Positions 16,592 to 30,300 of a stretch of 64,000 bases of DNA are shown piece by piece. Under the pieces are notes generated by a model. The model was not told where the DNA came from and made no database searches. It was given only the letters and a program-made list of their open reading frames with translations. The stretch is from Echinimonas agarilytica. Its GTDB lineage: Bacteria; Pseudomonadota; Gammaproteobacteria; Enterobacterales; Neiellaceae. The stretch covers positions 124,001-188,000 of the forward strand of contig NZ_JAMQGP010000003.1 in NCBI RefSeq assembly GCF_023703465.1, written 5' to 3'. The translations under genes and the position numbers were made by a program. The stretch's first letter is position 1. Each line of letters opens with the position of its first letter.

Positions 16592-17878
16592 TTATTGAGT
16601 GCTGTTACCGCTATTGAAGCGTTTGGCGCGCTCAATCAAAGGGACAATGGTGCTGCCTTGAACCAATATAGAAAATAGCACCACCGCGTAAGTCATGACC
16701 AAAATGGCTTCGCGGACGTCAATTCCTTTATCTGCAAAGAGCATCTCCCCTTCAGGAACACTCATTGCCATTGCAAGTGCTAAACCGCCGCGTAGCCCCC
16801 CCCAAGTTAAAATGGGAACAGACATTGGGTTGTACGATCGCCAAGGCCACATGGCCATGTATGGCAGTGCTATGCTAATGAATCGTGCCGCAAGGACCAC
16901 GCCAATGGCTGCGAGCATGATCACTCCATCTTCAATATGAAAGGTGAATGTGATCATCACCAATCCAATCAGTAAAAATAGCAAGCTGTTTAAAAACTCA
17001 TCAATTAAGTGCCAAAAACCCTCAAATTTTTCTCGATCTCGGGGAGACATGTAGGGGTGAATGGATTTGTTCGCAATGAAAATACCTGCAACAACCATAG
17101 CGAGAGGGCCAGAGACGTGGATGACTTCAGCAAATACAAAACCAGCAGTAGGGATGGTCAATGTGGTCAGTAATTCAAGCGATGCATCTTGCGTGGCCTT
17201 GATCAGAATATGGGCCAACAGACCTAATCCCAAACCATAAACGATGCCGCCAATAGCCTCTTGCAAGAACAATAGACCGATACTGCCAATCGACGGTTCA
17301 GCGGTACCAAACGCGATACCGAATAGAGTCACAAATAACACTAACCCAAAGCCATCATTGAACAGTGATTCTCCCTCGATCTGAATGGCTACTTGTTCGG
17401 GGGCATTGAGCTTTTTAACGATGGCTAACACTGCGATAGGGTCGGTCGGTGATATTAGAGCGCCGAATAGCAAGCAATAAATAAAATCCAAAGGAAATTG
17501 TAGCCACTGCAATACATACCAAAGTCCCGCACCGACAATCGCGGTTGATAGAGATGTGGAGCAAACGACCAAAATTGCAATTTCTCGCCGCTGGTCGGAT
17601 AAATGCTTCAAGTTAATGCCAAGCCCACCGGCAAATAGAAGAAAACCTAACATCCCTTCGAGCAATAGCGACTGAAAGTTTATGTTGCTCATCCAATCCA
17701 CAATTGCGAGTGAGTGGCCGAATGCTCCTAATTTTCCCAGTCCGATAATGACAATGGATGACAACACAGTAAACGCGGTGATAGCAATGGTGTTCTGCAG
17801 CTTGCCAAAACGCTGGTTCACATGAGCAATCACTAACGCTGCAGCACCCAAATAGCAGAGTGTATTGTACGCATCCAT
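16592..17878 (-). CDS. NhaP-type Na+/H+ antiporter (CPA1 family)
   Basis: A 428-residue integral membrane protein with about twelve hydrophobic segments. The CPA1/NhaP ion-site signature is visible in QIEGESLFNDGFGLVLF, together with the preceding GALISPTDPIAVLAIVKKL. These proteins exchange Na+ (or K+) for H+ and help control pH and salt. There is no C-terminal regulatory domain, as in short NhaP proteins. The gene is convergent with acr3 (28 bases apart) and divergent from the large adhesin gene. Confidence 0.88.
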   Translation of the reverse strand: MDAYNTLCYLGAAALVIAHVNQRFGKLQNTIAITAFTVLSSIVIIGLGKLGAFGHSLAIVDWMSNINFQSLLLEGMLGFLLFAGGLGINLKHLSDQRREIAILVVCSTSLSTAIVGAGLWYVLQWLQFPLDFIYCLLFGALISPTDPIAVLAIVKKLNAPEQVAIQIEGESLFNDGFGLVLFVTLFGIAFGTAEPSIGSIGLLFLQEAIGGIVYGLGLGLLAHILIKATQDASLELLTTLTIPTAGFVFAEVIHVSGPLAMVVAGIFIANKSIHPYMSPRDREKFEGFWHLIDEFLNSLLFLLIGLVMITFTFHIEDGVIMLAAIGVVLAARFISIALPYMAMWPWRSYNPMSVPILTWGGLRGGLALAMAMSVPEGEMLFADKGIDVREAILVMTYAVVLFSILVQGSTIVPLIERAKRFNSGNSTQ

Positions 17879-18187
17879 GCATTGAGACCTTTTTAGAATA
17901 GGGTGTGTGTGACTCCATCATAGTCGTAGAAGACATAAAAAATAGTTTTGAATCCGCTGAATCTGAGCCGTAGGGCAAGCTGACTGATTCAAATCAAGGA
18001 AGGAGTGATTGTGGTTCAACCCGTCGGCTGTAATTCGGTGTAATTCATTGGTGCATAGCGGTTAGCTAAAGTAATTAATGTTACGTGATTGTAACAAGTT
18101 GTTGTGAGCCATTAATTTACACTATAAGTGACTAAAAAATAATATAATTTAAAGTGTTGTATGAAAGCATTGTACAATTCTAATACA

Positions 18188-18201
18188 TTGACATTGATCA
18201 A
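18188..18201 (+). promoter_or_regulatory. FNR/ANR-like dyad upstream of the adhesin
   Basis: TTGACATTGATCAA matches the FNR consensus TTGAT-N4-ATCAA at nine of ten defined positions. It lies 136 bases before the adhesin start. A related TTGATCAG occurs at 18215. Oxygen-responsive or CRP/FNR-type control is suggested only. Confidence 0.35.
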
Positions 18202-18300
18202 ATAATGTTTAAAAGTTGATCAGAGTGTCAAAAAAATGACGCGATATGGACAGTTGCACCGTCACGTATTTTTAACCGTGTACGAAACAAGAATACGATT

Positions 18301-18320
18301 CCGCTTGGATAGCTAAGCGG
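18301..18320 (+). other. Stem-loop just before the adhesin ribosome site
   Basis: CCGCTT (18301-18306) and AAGCGG (18315-18320) form a 6-bp hairpin with an 8-base loop, ending five bases before the TAAGGA ribosome site (18326-18331). It may affect translation initiation of the 6254-residue protein. It does not match a riboswitch I recognise. Confidence 0.35.
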
Positions 18321-18336
18321 GCGTTTAAGGATTGCT

Positions 18337-21300
18337 ATGAAAGCCCCCCGCAAGCACTTGGCTCTAAGTGAACAATGTTCAGCACTGACTGCTTACGCGT
18401 TAATCTTCGTGTTCTTCTTTCAGCCTTCAGCCGCCATTGCAAATAACATCATTGTTGATGGGCGCACAAAAACCTCGGTCACGACTCAAGGTGCAAAAAC
18501 CGATGTGCGAACAGAAACTGTGCGCGGGGCCAGCGGTTTCAACGCTTTTCGCGAATTCGATGTGCATCAAAATAAAACGGTTGATCTTCATTTACCATCG
18601 GGTACCGAAAACCTGATCAACATGGTCTATGACAAGCGTTCCAACATTGAAGGCGCGCTGAACAGTGTCAAAGACGGCTCCATCGGCGGTAATCTCATAT
18701 TTGTTAACCCTTATGGCCTGATCGTAGGCGAGCAGGGCAGTATCAATGTGGGCAACTTATCGGTGTCTACGCCAACACCAGAATTTATGAATGAATTGAT
18801 CAATGCTGATGGGGTGATTTCTGATGCACGCACCCAGCAGCTGATGATTGGCAATATTCCATTGTCGGCTTCTGGTTTGATCACCGTGAAAGGCCAAATT
18901 AATGCGCAAGACCAAGTGTTGTTGCATGGTGCATCGATTGATGTTTCTGGTCGAGTGGCAGTTAACCCTGCGGTACAAAGCCTATCTCCGGCGTTTACTC
19001 AACTTGTTAATGTTGATGCCGAGCAGCTTGGTGCGGCGTTAGTTAACAATAACGGTGTGATCGAAATTGTTGCTCAAAACAACATTCGCATCGACGGAAC
19101 TCTGATGGCCGATGGCTCTGACCAGTCCAATGCTGGCAGTGTGGTGTTGAATGCAGGCAAAGACATTGAGCTGAATTCCAGCACATTAATATCGGCCAAA
19201 GGGCAAGGGGGCCTGTCTGATGGGGGCGTGGTTTTATCGCTGGCTCAGAATGATGCGGTAATGAAGTCTGGTGCAGTCATTGATGTGAGCTCATCTGCCG
19301 CCTCTGGCAATGGTGGTTTTGCAGAATTTAGTGCAAAAAAATCACTGCGAATTGAAAATGCTGAATTTGCCGCCCATGCCACCAACGGTAAGAGCGGTTT
19401 GGTCTATCTTGACCCTGAAAAAATGGAGATCGCGGGACTCAAAACATCGGCCGGCAGCGAGCTATTAATTGAAGCTGATGAGTTGGTAGTGATTGAAGAA
19501 GGCGCAATCGTCTCTTCGAGAAGTGTCGACAGCGATCATGTGAATGGCGCTTCTACGGCTGATTCCGGCGATATTGTCATTCGAGCGCCAAATATTGTGG
19601 TGGAGCAACAAGCGCAAATACTAGCCCACAGCGATAGTGCAGCGTTTGAAGCCGGAGACGTCACGCTAACGAATTTACGCGATACAGAAGTGATCGATAA
19701 CGATACGTTAGACGATATTATCGATAGTTTGGGGCTTGAAGGTAAAGACATTGCACGATTGCTTAATGGTGATCGAGACGCTCAGATTTTAGTGGGTGTG
19801 ACGAAGAATGCTCAAAGTGAATACGTGGAAGGAACTGGCGCGATTATCAAAGGTAAAGATGTTGATATTCATGCCTACGCATCCGATCGATTTGTGTCTG
19901 AAGACCGACTCTTTGGGAAACGTGCCCGTGCCAACGTATGGTTGCACAATACTCAAATTGAAGCCGAAAGTATTAATGTTCAAGCGGAAGCCGATACCTC
20001 TTTAATTCCTGAATTATTTGATGAAAGTTTATCTGTGGGCGGTTTTGAGCTCGATCCAAATGCATTTGTTGAAAATAAAATTGATGCACTCGGTATTCCA
20101 GATTCCGCATTCTATGTAAAGACAGAAGCCACGGCAGACACTCGGATCAGTGGCGACAACACCGAATTACATTCAACCGGCGAAATGAGCATCGCCGCGC
20201 AAGCCATTAACGCTGCAAACCCATTGTCGGTCGGCTTTTACGTTGGCCTGGAAATTATTGAAGCGGATACAACCGCCACCGTGAGTGTTGAAGATCAGAG
20301 TGTTCTCAGATCAGACTCAGATGATTTTACGATCGAGGCCAGTAGTGACACTGAAACTACTGCGGATGCCAACGTTGCAGGCATTAATAAAAAAATCGAA
20401 ATTGCGCTCGCACTCACTGAAATAGAGTCGACTGCCAGTGTGACCTTGTCGGGTGAAGGTGAAATAGAAGCGGAAAACCTAACGGTTTCTGCAACATCTT
20501 CTTCTGAGGTGGAAAACACCGCGCTTGCCAACAGCTCAGGTGGCGACAGTTTAGTGACGGCATTATCGATTTCTGATGTTCAGTCAACCGCAAACGTTCA
20601 GGCCAATGGCGACATCAATGCCGATACCTTAGAAGTGAATGCATTGGTTGAAGCAGAAAGTAATACCTCAGCATCGGGCGGTGCCAAGGGCAAACCGGGA
20701 TTAAGTGACCGCTTTACCAATTTGCAAAACGCCAGCAAGGCATTGTTGCTGGACAAAGCTTTGCAGGCTTTGAACTTTCATAACAGCTCGATTCCAGACA
20801 AAATGTTCAAGCAAATGAAAGATGGCAAGTTCAATGTTGCAGGCGCCATCACTATTGCTGATTCAAATCATAATGCTTCTGCACTATTGGGTCCTCTGAC
20901 TCACGCCAACGTGCAAAATGCATCCAATATTACAGCCCATGTAAGTGATGAAATTCAAATTGGTGCCGATGTTGCCTCTAGCTCAACGGGAACCGCGTTA
21001 GGCGGCGCCATTACTGTGGGTAACTACAACAATTCCTCGAACGCTGAAATTCTTGGCGGTGCAGAATTAAAAGCCGGAGATGTAAATGTTTCTGCGACCA
21101 CTGAACATCCGTACCCGTGGGATTTTGACTATCGCTCTTACGAAGAGGTATACGACAAGTTAACGGGCGGCATTGCCGGCATGCTTTTTAATGGTGTGGC
21201 GAGCAATAAAAACAAAGCCAAAGGCAGTGGTGCGGCAGCATCTGTCAATAGTATTGAATACAACTCGAACGCTAACGCGGCCATTGAAGATGGTGCAATT

Positions 21301-24300
21301 GTGCGTTTAGTGAATACCGGCGAGCACAGGCTAAATGTAGAAGCTCAAACCGACACCAACTTAGTCATGATCGCAGGACAAGACCCTCGCAGTACAGGCA
21401 GCAACGCCATTGGTGGTTCGGTCAATGTTGTTGTGCTGGGTGGGGAAGTTTTAGCCTCGGTGGGGGCGGCTGATATCTCGAATGATGATGGCACTGGCAC
21501 ACTCGTGGGCGACTTGGTGAATCTCGATATCAATGCTCAAACCACGAACAATGCCATTGTGATCACAGAAGCGGGCGGCACTGCCGATCGCATTGGCATC
21601 AATGGCACTGTGGGTTACGTCAAGTTAGACAAACAAACCAAAGTCTATGTTGATCCGGCTGCTGATATCTCAGCACAGATATTGTCGTTAAATGCTGATA
21701 CGGATTTAGGAATTTGGAATATTGCCGGTGGTTTTATTAAATCAGGGGCCGCAGGTGTTGGTGTCTCTGTGGCGATTAACGACGCCGACGTGACAACCAC
21801 ATCGATGATTGGCGATGACGATGATACCAAGCCAGCCTCTGCGTCTATTCATACCGAAGAAGTGGCTATTGAAGCGCGCGCTAAAGGTGTGCTGGATACC
21901 ATTTCTATTGCCGGAGCAATTGTTTCAAGCTCCGATGAGAAGAGCACTGGTATTTATCAAAAATACAAAGATACCAAGAAAAAAGTAGAAGGCTATTTGG
22001 TCAGTGCGACTGATTTTGTAAATTCAAAACGTTCCACAGCATCTCAAGATGGTTCGGGGGGAGATAATTCAGCAAGTTCAAAAGACTCACCTAAACCTTC
22101 ATATGGCGTTGCTGTGTCTGGCGCTGCATCGGTTAACCAAGTCGCTTTTGAAACTCATGCTGGCGTGCAAAACGCTGCACTCAACACCACTGACTTAAAC
22201 ACCAATGCCATCAATTCGGTTGATCTAGATGCTATAGCGGGCTCGGCCAGTTTAACCAAAGCGAAATCGAGTTCGACCAAAACGTCGGCGGCATTTGCCG
22301 GCGCATTTGCCTCAAATGATATGGACAACCGCACGACAGCCACCATTGACAATGCCACTATTGATGATGTTAATTCTGTGCAACTGCAAGCGCTTTCTGG
22401 TGGCGACCAAACAGCCGTTGGTGTTGGAATGGCCGTGAATACATCCAGCAGCTCAAGCAAGTCAGCCAGCATAGCAGGCTCAGTGTCTTTGACTCACTCT
22501 AACAATCAAACGACTTCAGAGCTGACCGGCAATAGTGAAATGAATGGCACTGCCAACCTCGATTCCAGTTTGGCCATGACAGCATACGACCAAAGCCAAG
22601 TTCATGCCGGTGGCGGTTCCTTATTCTATGGTGGGAAAGGCGGCGTAGGTGCTGCGATTACCTTTACCGAGATTGCGAATCAGACCCAAGCGATTATCGA
22701 TCATGCAACTGTACAGAACCTGCACGCAGTGTCTGTAAAAAGTATTAATGCCGCCAACATTAGTAGCGGTGCGGCGATGGCGGGGGGCGGTTCGTCTACT
22801 AACAGCCTTGCCGGTAGCTTTGTCTTCAATGAAATAAACAACAGCAATCAAGTCTTAATTGAAAATGGCACGGTCGCTTCAACAACCGATGGCGATACTA
22901 TTGAATTAGTAGCCATTGATCAAAAAACTGTATCTGCACTTGATGCAATCATCGACGGCCGAGATTCAGATTCTGACATCGACAACAACGGTTCAACCTT
23001 GTCACTCAATAATGATGAAGGCAACAGTATTGTTGGCGTTGCAGGCCTGGTTCAAGTGGGCAAAAACAATGTGGGTGTGTCACTCGCAAATAACAAAATA
23101 TCAAACACGACCAATGTCGTCGTTGGCATTAGTAAGCTCGCCGCTGATACGGTTTCAGCAGAAGCTAAAACCAAAACAGCAATCAATGCTGTAGCAGTGG
23201 GCGTGGGCGGAGGAACCAGCAGTTTAGCGGCCAATGGCTCGGTGGCTCTCAGTGAAATCAATAACCAAACCAATGTATTCATTACGCCTAATCGAGTTTC
23301 TGCGCCTATATCATCCGGTGCGCAAGCCGATACGGTCATTGCTTCAAACAATACGTCTTTGATGGCGTCTGATGAATCTGACATTAAAAGCTTAGCGGGA
23401 AACCTTTCCTTTTCTGCAAAAACAGCTATTGGCGCAGCGGTCAGCGTGTCTGAAATTTCAAACCAGACGAAGACTCAAGCGCAAGGTGTGACCTTGTTGC
23501 ACAGTGAGTCACTCATGGCCTCCGCAGCCAATGATTCGGACATTGAAACCTTGTCGGCTTCGGGCGGTGGAGCAGGCAAAGTCGCCATTGGTGCGTCAGT
23601 GTCGGTGAACGAGATCGACAATCAAACAATTGCGCAGGTGAGCGATTCTAGTTTTGCAATGCCATCTCAGCGATTGCAGGTTATTGCGAACGATGAGTCA
23701 GATATTGGTTCATTAGCTGGAACAATTAACGGTGCAGGTAAAGCGGCCGGAGGCGCGGCAGTATCGGTCAATACTATTGGCAACAGTACTCAGGCGTGGA
23801 TCAGCGATTTGGCCCACCTATCTATAAGTGACCTAATTTCTATTGATGCAGCCAATCGCGCCAATATCGACAGTTATGCGGTGGCTGGAGGCGGTGCAGG
23901 AACAGCTGCTTTTAATGGTTCAGCCTCTTCCAATGAAATTTCCAATGTGACTGAGTCGTACCTGAGTAATGTGCAGCAGGCCAGCAATAGTGCAGCATTG
24001 GTGGTTGCTAGTGGTGACTATTCGACCATTGAATCGTTAGCGGGCAATGTGGGTTTTGCCGGCTCTGCTGCGGTGGGGGCTTCTGTTGCAGTCAACCGAA
24101 TCAGTAATACAACCTCTGCCTACGTGACGCAAAACAGTGTACTGAAAGCTAATAACGTGATGGTCAATGGCTTCAGCAGCGCAGAGACCGACACCATAGC
24201 AGTGGGTGTGTCAGCCTCTGCTAATGCTGGTATCGCAGGTTCTGTGGTCGTCAATATTAACGACAGTAGCGTTGATGCTCACATTGATGGTGATTCCAAC

Positions 24301-27300
24301 GTACTGGCACAACATAACGTGGCCGTATCGGCGCAAAGTTCTGATGATATTGATGTATTCGCCGGAGCCTTAGGCATTGGTGTGAATGGTGCTGGCGCAG
24401 GTGCAAGTGTTAGCGTGAATCAGATTACAAGCACCACTCAAGCCTATATTTCTGGCGCGGGCACGCAGGTGAATGCACTTGCCAACAGCGCCACAGGCTT
24501 GGCAGTGACCAACGGTATTTCTGACTTTGACTTTGCCTCTGAAGTGTCAAGTGTTGCAGAGGCTGCAGAAAATGGCGAAGACGGCGAAGGCTCAACTGAC
24601 AGCGATTACGAGAAAATAGCGCTGGAGAGCAAGCTCAATGCAGATACTAAAGCAACGGGCGTGATCGTGAACGCTCGTTCGATGCAAAATGTCGATAGTA
24701 TTGGCGCCACCGCAGGCGTGGGCTTCTATGCGGGGATAGCGGCCACCGGCAACGTCAATATTTTGGGAGGTGAAACCCGCGCCTATGTAAATAATGCAAC
24801 GTTGAACAGTGTGGCGGGAGCAAATGATCGCCAGTCGGTTGCAGTGGTCGCTGAAGACCACACCTATACCAATGCTGTGGTGGGGGCGATTGGTGGCGGT
24901 GCTGCTGGTATCGGTGCAGCCGTAGATACCGTCATCATGGAACGCGAGACACTGGCTTCGATCCAGAACAATGCCACTGTGAACAGCGAAGGGAATACCA
25001 AGATCAACGCATTATCATCGCAAGGGGCCAATTCAATTGCGGTGGGTGGGGCTGGTGGTGGGGCAGCTCTAGCTGCTTCGGGCTCTGTACTGAAGTTTGA
25101 TGCTATTACAACCGCGCAAGTCGAGCAAAGTAATCTCGACTCAGGCTCTATTGATGTGCGCGCTCATGGCCAGAATCAAAGCTCGTTTTATGACTTCGCT
25201 GCGGCGTTAGCTAGCGGTTCGGCTGGCTCCGGTACATTTGCCGTGAACATCGTCAATAACCAAACACACGCCACAGTGAACGGTACCCAAGCCACGCCAT
25301 TGGTGTTGAAATCGGCCGGAGCCGTAAACGTTGGTGCGTCTAGCGATATTGACAATCAAAGTTTAGTGATTAGTTTTGCAGGTGGAGCCGGGGCTGCCGG
25401 TGTTGCGGGTATGGCAGTAGTGAACTTGATCACCAGTGATACTGCCGCAGAAGTCACTGATGCCACCATTGGTAGCGATGCCGATAAAGTTGATTCACTC
25501 ACATTATCAGCCACTGACGCCATTTCTATTGACAGTAAAGCCGGTGCCGCAGGTGTGAGCGGAGGAGCGGGCATTGGCGCGGGTGCAACGGTAAACATCG
25601 TTAAAAACCGTGTACGCGCCGACATGGTGAATGCTGATGTAGTAACCGAAAATTCAGGCTTTGTCAGTCTTATTGCTGACAGCCAAAAACAAGCCGACAC
25701 CATTACTGCAACCGCGGGAGCTGGCTTAACGGTTGGGATCGGTGGTGCTGCATTAGTAAATTTATTTGGCGCAGAACTGACCGGTGATGCTGCTGACGAG
25801 CTGGACAATGGCGGAGACGGTACATTGAGCACGGTGGACAAGTTCACTCAAGGCTCAAAATCGGACTTGTTAGAAGGGCAAAGTAGCAACACGATCACCG
25901 CCCAAGAGCTCGCAGCTATTGATACTAAAGGCCAAACAGAAGTGAAGTCTTCTGCAAGCTCAGCGCCACTGGAAGGCCAATTCATTACTCGAACATCTAT
26001 TACAGGTGCGGGATCGTCGGTTACCACAGGCACACTTAACCTTGATGCAAGCGATCAAACATCTGCCGAATCAACAGTCGGTGGTTTTGCTGCCGGAGCC
26101 GTTGGCTTTGGTGGGGCATTTGCACTGACCGAAGTGAACAATAATTTAATCGCCGAGGTGGGCCAAGGCGTCAATGTTACTGCATCAAGCGTTAATCTGA
26201 ATGCTCAAGCCGATAAAGTATCGGGTGAAGCCGCAGTGATCGACAGCGATGTATACGCCGGTGCTGCTGGTATCGTAGGGGCTGGTGCGGCGATAGCGTT
26301 AGGGTCTGTTAACAATACGGTGTTGGCACGTTACAACGGAAATCTCAACGACCACTCTCCAAGCCTGAATAAAAATGCATCGGTGAACATTCTCGCGCAA
26401 GACAGTAGCAGTGTTTTAACTGACGCCAAAGGTGCCGCAGCTGGAGCCGCCGCGGCAGGTATTGTGGTATCAGAATCAAGCAAACAAAGCGCTGTGGTCG
26501 CCGAGTTAGGCAATGGCAATATTGAAGATTTTACGCAACTCAAAATTGAAGCTATCACCGAAGGAAATATTCACACCTTAGCGCAAGCTGCCGCAGGTGG
26601 ACTGCTGGGCTCGGGAGCGGGGGCGAGTGCCCTTGCGGAAGAATCGACAGAGGTTTCGGTCGAAGTGGCCGACAGTGCCAATATTTCAGATCAATCCGGT
26701 AACGTGATTGTTCTTGCGCAGGCCGATGCCGATGTGTCAGCTGATGCCGACGGTGTGGCAGTTGCTGGTGGATTGGGAGTTGGAGTGTCGACGGCTGAGG
26801 CGATTCAACACACCCAAGTGAAGGTTGATATTGGAAACAATGTCGATATAGACGTCAATCGCCTAACGGCGAAAGCCATGTTGAATCAATCAAATATCCA
26901 TGCCGATGCGTTAGCTGTCGGTGGCGGCCTTCTATCGGGTTCAAGTGCAACGTGGGCCAAATCAGAAAACTTAAGTGACACTTCTCTTGCCATTGGCAAC
27001 TTAGCTTCACTCATGACGCAAAACGGATTGAGCCTAATGACCGATTCCCAAGCCGTCCAGTCAGCGTCGGTGGATGCTGCCAACGGCGGAATTGTGGCCG
27101 TGGGCGCCAACCAGTCATTGGTCCTAAATCGAGCTCAAAGTGTTGTAAACATCGGTGACAGTACAAGCCTCAATAATGCCAATGCAGGTGATGTAATCTT
27201 GGCTGCGAAAGGCACCACATCCAGCTTGGCTGATTCTGTTAGTGGCAGCGGTGGGGTTGTGTCTGGAGTGAGTACAAAAGCAACCACCAACACTGCAACA

Positions 27301-30300
27301 CGGACTCAAGTGAACATCAATAGCGACAGTTCGATTTCAAACGCAAACGATGACGTGCAGCTTTTGGCGCAACAAAGCAATCAAATCAACAGCAAAGTTG
27401 ATGGTATTAATGCCTCTCTGGTGGGGGCAAGTGGCGCGCTTGCAAGTAACATGGTTGATAGTGAGGTCGGCCTTTCTTTAAGCAAAGCTGCGATTGAAGC
27501 CAAACGCATCAGTCTGGCTGCCAACAATACAACACTGAAACATTGGTTGGGTGCTGTGAGCCAAACATCGGATGGCAGCAACGCCACAGCCAATGTGAAT
27601 TCAGGCTCTGGTGGCGTCGTTGATGCGCCCGCGGCACGAAGCTCAACGTCGATACTGCATGCCACGAACATTGATGTTGCTGATGAGTCACAGTTACTCG
27701 CTTCTGGCGATGAAAACTCTCAGTCAAATACTGCCCTCGCAGTGGATGTACTCAATACAATCCAAGCCAAAGATAAGGTGGTTTTGAACTCAGGGGGCGC
27801 CATTGCAGTGGCGAAATCGAGCTCTAAAATTGTATCGACCATCAACGGCGGTGTTCAGATCGATGACAGTAAAGTCCTTGCCGAATATGGCCAATTAGCA
27901 CTCGGAACACGAAATGATGTGGCAATTTATGCGCGTGCAGCAGCAGACACTTATGGCTTAGCTGGCGCACCTGAAGGGATTTCTGTTGCGAGTTTGGCGG
28001 GTGATCAAGGAATCACTATTGGCTCAGGCTCAGAGTTATTAGCCGATCACGGACAACTCCGGCTGACAGCAGGACAAAACTCAAGTGGCGACAATTCAAG
28101 CATTGATCTCAAGAGTAAAGTTAACCTTTGGAATAAAACGGCGATTCCAATGGATACCGACCCAGACGCGCGTGCTGAGGTGTCGCTGAACTCTTTGCTC
28201 GATGTAAAAAGCAACGCTGCAGTTAAAGCATCGGACGATATTTACCTGATCGCTACAGATGGCGACGTTAACCTATATGCCTATGGTTTGGGTAAAGATA
28301 TTTATCGCGAAACTCTAGCCAAAGTGGGCAGCGCAATTAGCAATGCGTTTGGTGGGGGTGATGTGAACTTTGATATTACCAGTAGCACTGAGACCGACAA
28401 TACCAATGCCACAGTCAATATTGATGGCAGTATTGAAACGTCAATTCATCGTGACCAATTCATTGAGATCACCTATGTGAAAAACCCGGCATCGACCGAC
28501 ATGATCGTCGATGCCGACGGCACAGTCACTCAGTACGTACAATTCAGCCCTGATGACCCATCCAACACAAAGCTCCAAGGCTTGTACTACAAGATTAAAA
28601 CATCATCAGAAGTCGGTTATGAATCGATTGAACGCTTGGGGCTGGCTGATAACTTAAAGCAACGCATGGAAAAGCTTGAAGATCTGCAAGACCAGTATGC
28701 GGCTGATAGTGTTTCATTTGCCGCCTACGGAAACGAGATTGACTTTTTACAGCGTCAATTAGTCGACATGGGGTTGGGAGGATTCGACGACAAAGGTGAT
28801 TACATTCCAGGCACGTTAAACACTGCCAACAAGTTAAGTCCAAAAGCGCAATTGCAAATTGTTCAGGACGACAATAAAGCGCAGCGTACCGACGTCAATT
28901 TAGAGATTGATGCTAAAACGGCCGACCAAACCGCTATTGTCGGAGAAATTGCAACCGTTGACGCTGATAAAGCTGAATCAGAACGCTTACGTGACATAGA
29001 GCAAGGGAAGTTGGATGCAGAAAATGCAAAAGACGAAGCAGATCGAGATGCCGACTTAATTAGTGAGTATGAAACGGAGATTGTTCGACTCAATGATGAC
29101 ATTGCAGAGAAAGACAACGAACTTGGAGTGTTGAATACCGAGCTCGGTGTTGTCAATGTTGAACTGGCTGGCTTGGAAAATAGAAAAACCTCAATTCAAA
29201 GCAATATTGATACCCTCCAAGCTCAAATCGTGACGGCATCAGATACCCCAATTAGTGGGCCCGAAGCCGATTTCATGGAAGTCGACAGTATTCGCGTTGA
29301 CTTGGGTAATATCATCGTAAAAGCCGATAATTTGACCGGGACCGGCTCCATTAAAGCGCCCAACGATGCCAGTATTTCAGTGTCGAACGACGCCCCAATT
29401 CACCTCACATTGAATGACCTATTTATCAATGATCAAGGTGGAAACATCACATTTAATAGCTATTTAGTGGATGGTATTAATGATGTGAAAGCCATTAATA
29501 AATCTGGCAATGCGCCCGGATTTACGGCCAGCAATTTTGTGACAGCCCGTTCGGACGGTGATCCGGAAATTACCATTACTAGCACATACAACCCAACAGC
29601 CGCGCCTTACAAATCTGATTTTCCTGCCACGGCGCCGGACATCTACTTTGGTTCCAAAGACAATGAAGAACGCTCAACCATCTGGAACCCAGAAGGTAGA
29701 TTTACCGCCACTAGTGCTGCCGGTAGCTTAATTTTTGAATATGCAGATGTGCTTGCAGGCACCGTTGAATTGGCTGCAGAAAATGGCGACTTTGTACAAA
29801 GCTATACCGACAATTTTTATCACGTTGGTGGCGAGCCGATTACGGTTGAAGGTAACAAACAAACGGTTGGCAGAGGTATTTTTGCCAATGGCGATATTCT
29901 GATTAGCGCCCGTTACTTGAACATCAACAGCACCATTCAAAGTGGTCGTGAAATGTGGCAACTGGATATTGGCTCTGCGCCAACGGTTCAAGCTCGAATC
30001 GACGGCAATGATAGCTTTGTCACTGAATCAAAAGTGAAAAGTTTGGCCAGCGGGCAGGGCGCCAGCGTCACTTATATCAAAGACGATGATGGCAAGTTAG
30101 TGAGTGTTGAGTTCAGTACTGCCTTTGCAAAAACCTATTACGACACTTATAAATCGCAAAGCAATGCGAGCGAATTTTTCCGATTGGTGGTTGCGAATGA
30201 CGACACTATTGGTGCCGCTTTTGACGCCAGCAGCGACACAATTGTGGTGGATGGTGTTGAAGTCAGCGGTGGGTTTATTCAGTTGTTTGGTCAGCTTATG

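Larger units (their letters stand above)
17879..18336. other. Divergent intergenic region upstream of the giant adhesin gene
   Basis: A 458-base gap that must hold promoters for the leftward antiporter and the rightward adhesin. The stretch 18060-18240 is strongly AT-rich. It contains an FNR-like dyad and, near the adhesin start, a small stem-loop, each listed separately. I see no open frame worth calling. Confidence 0.6.

Noticed and set aside
18240..18336. Cyclic-di-GMP riboswitch upstream of the adhesin
   Set aside because: The conserved GEMM core sequences and tetraloop-receptor pattern are not present; only a small hairpin is seen.
25356..25847. Long antisense frames within the adhesin gene, such as this 163-codon one and another at 34155-34646
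   Set aside because: They mirror the Ala/Ser/Val-rich repeats of the sense frame, as expected from codon bias in repetitive DNA; no start signals or family features.
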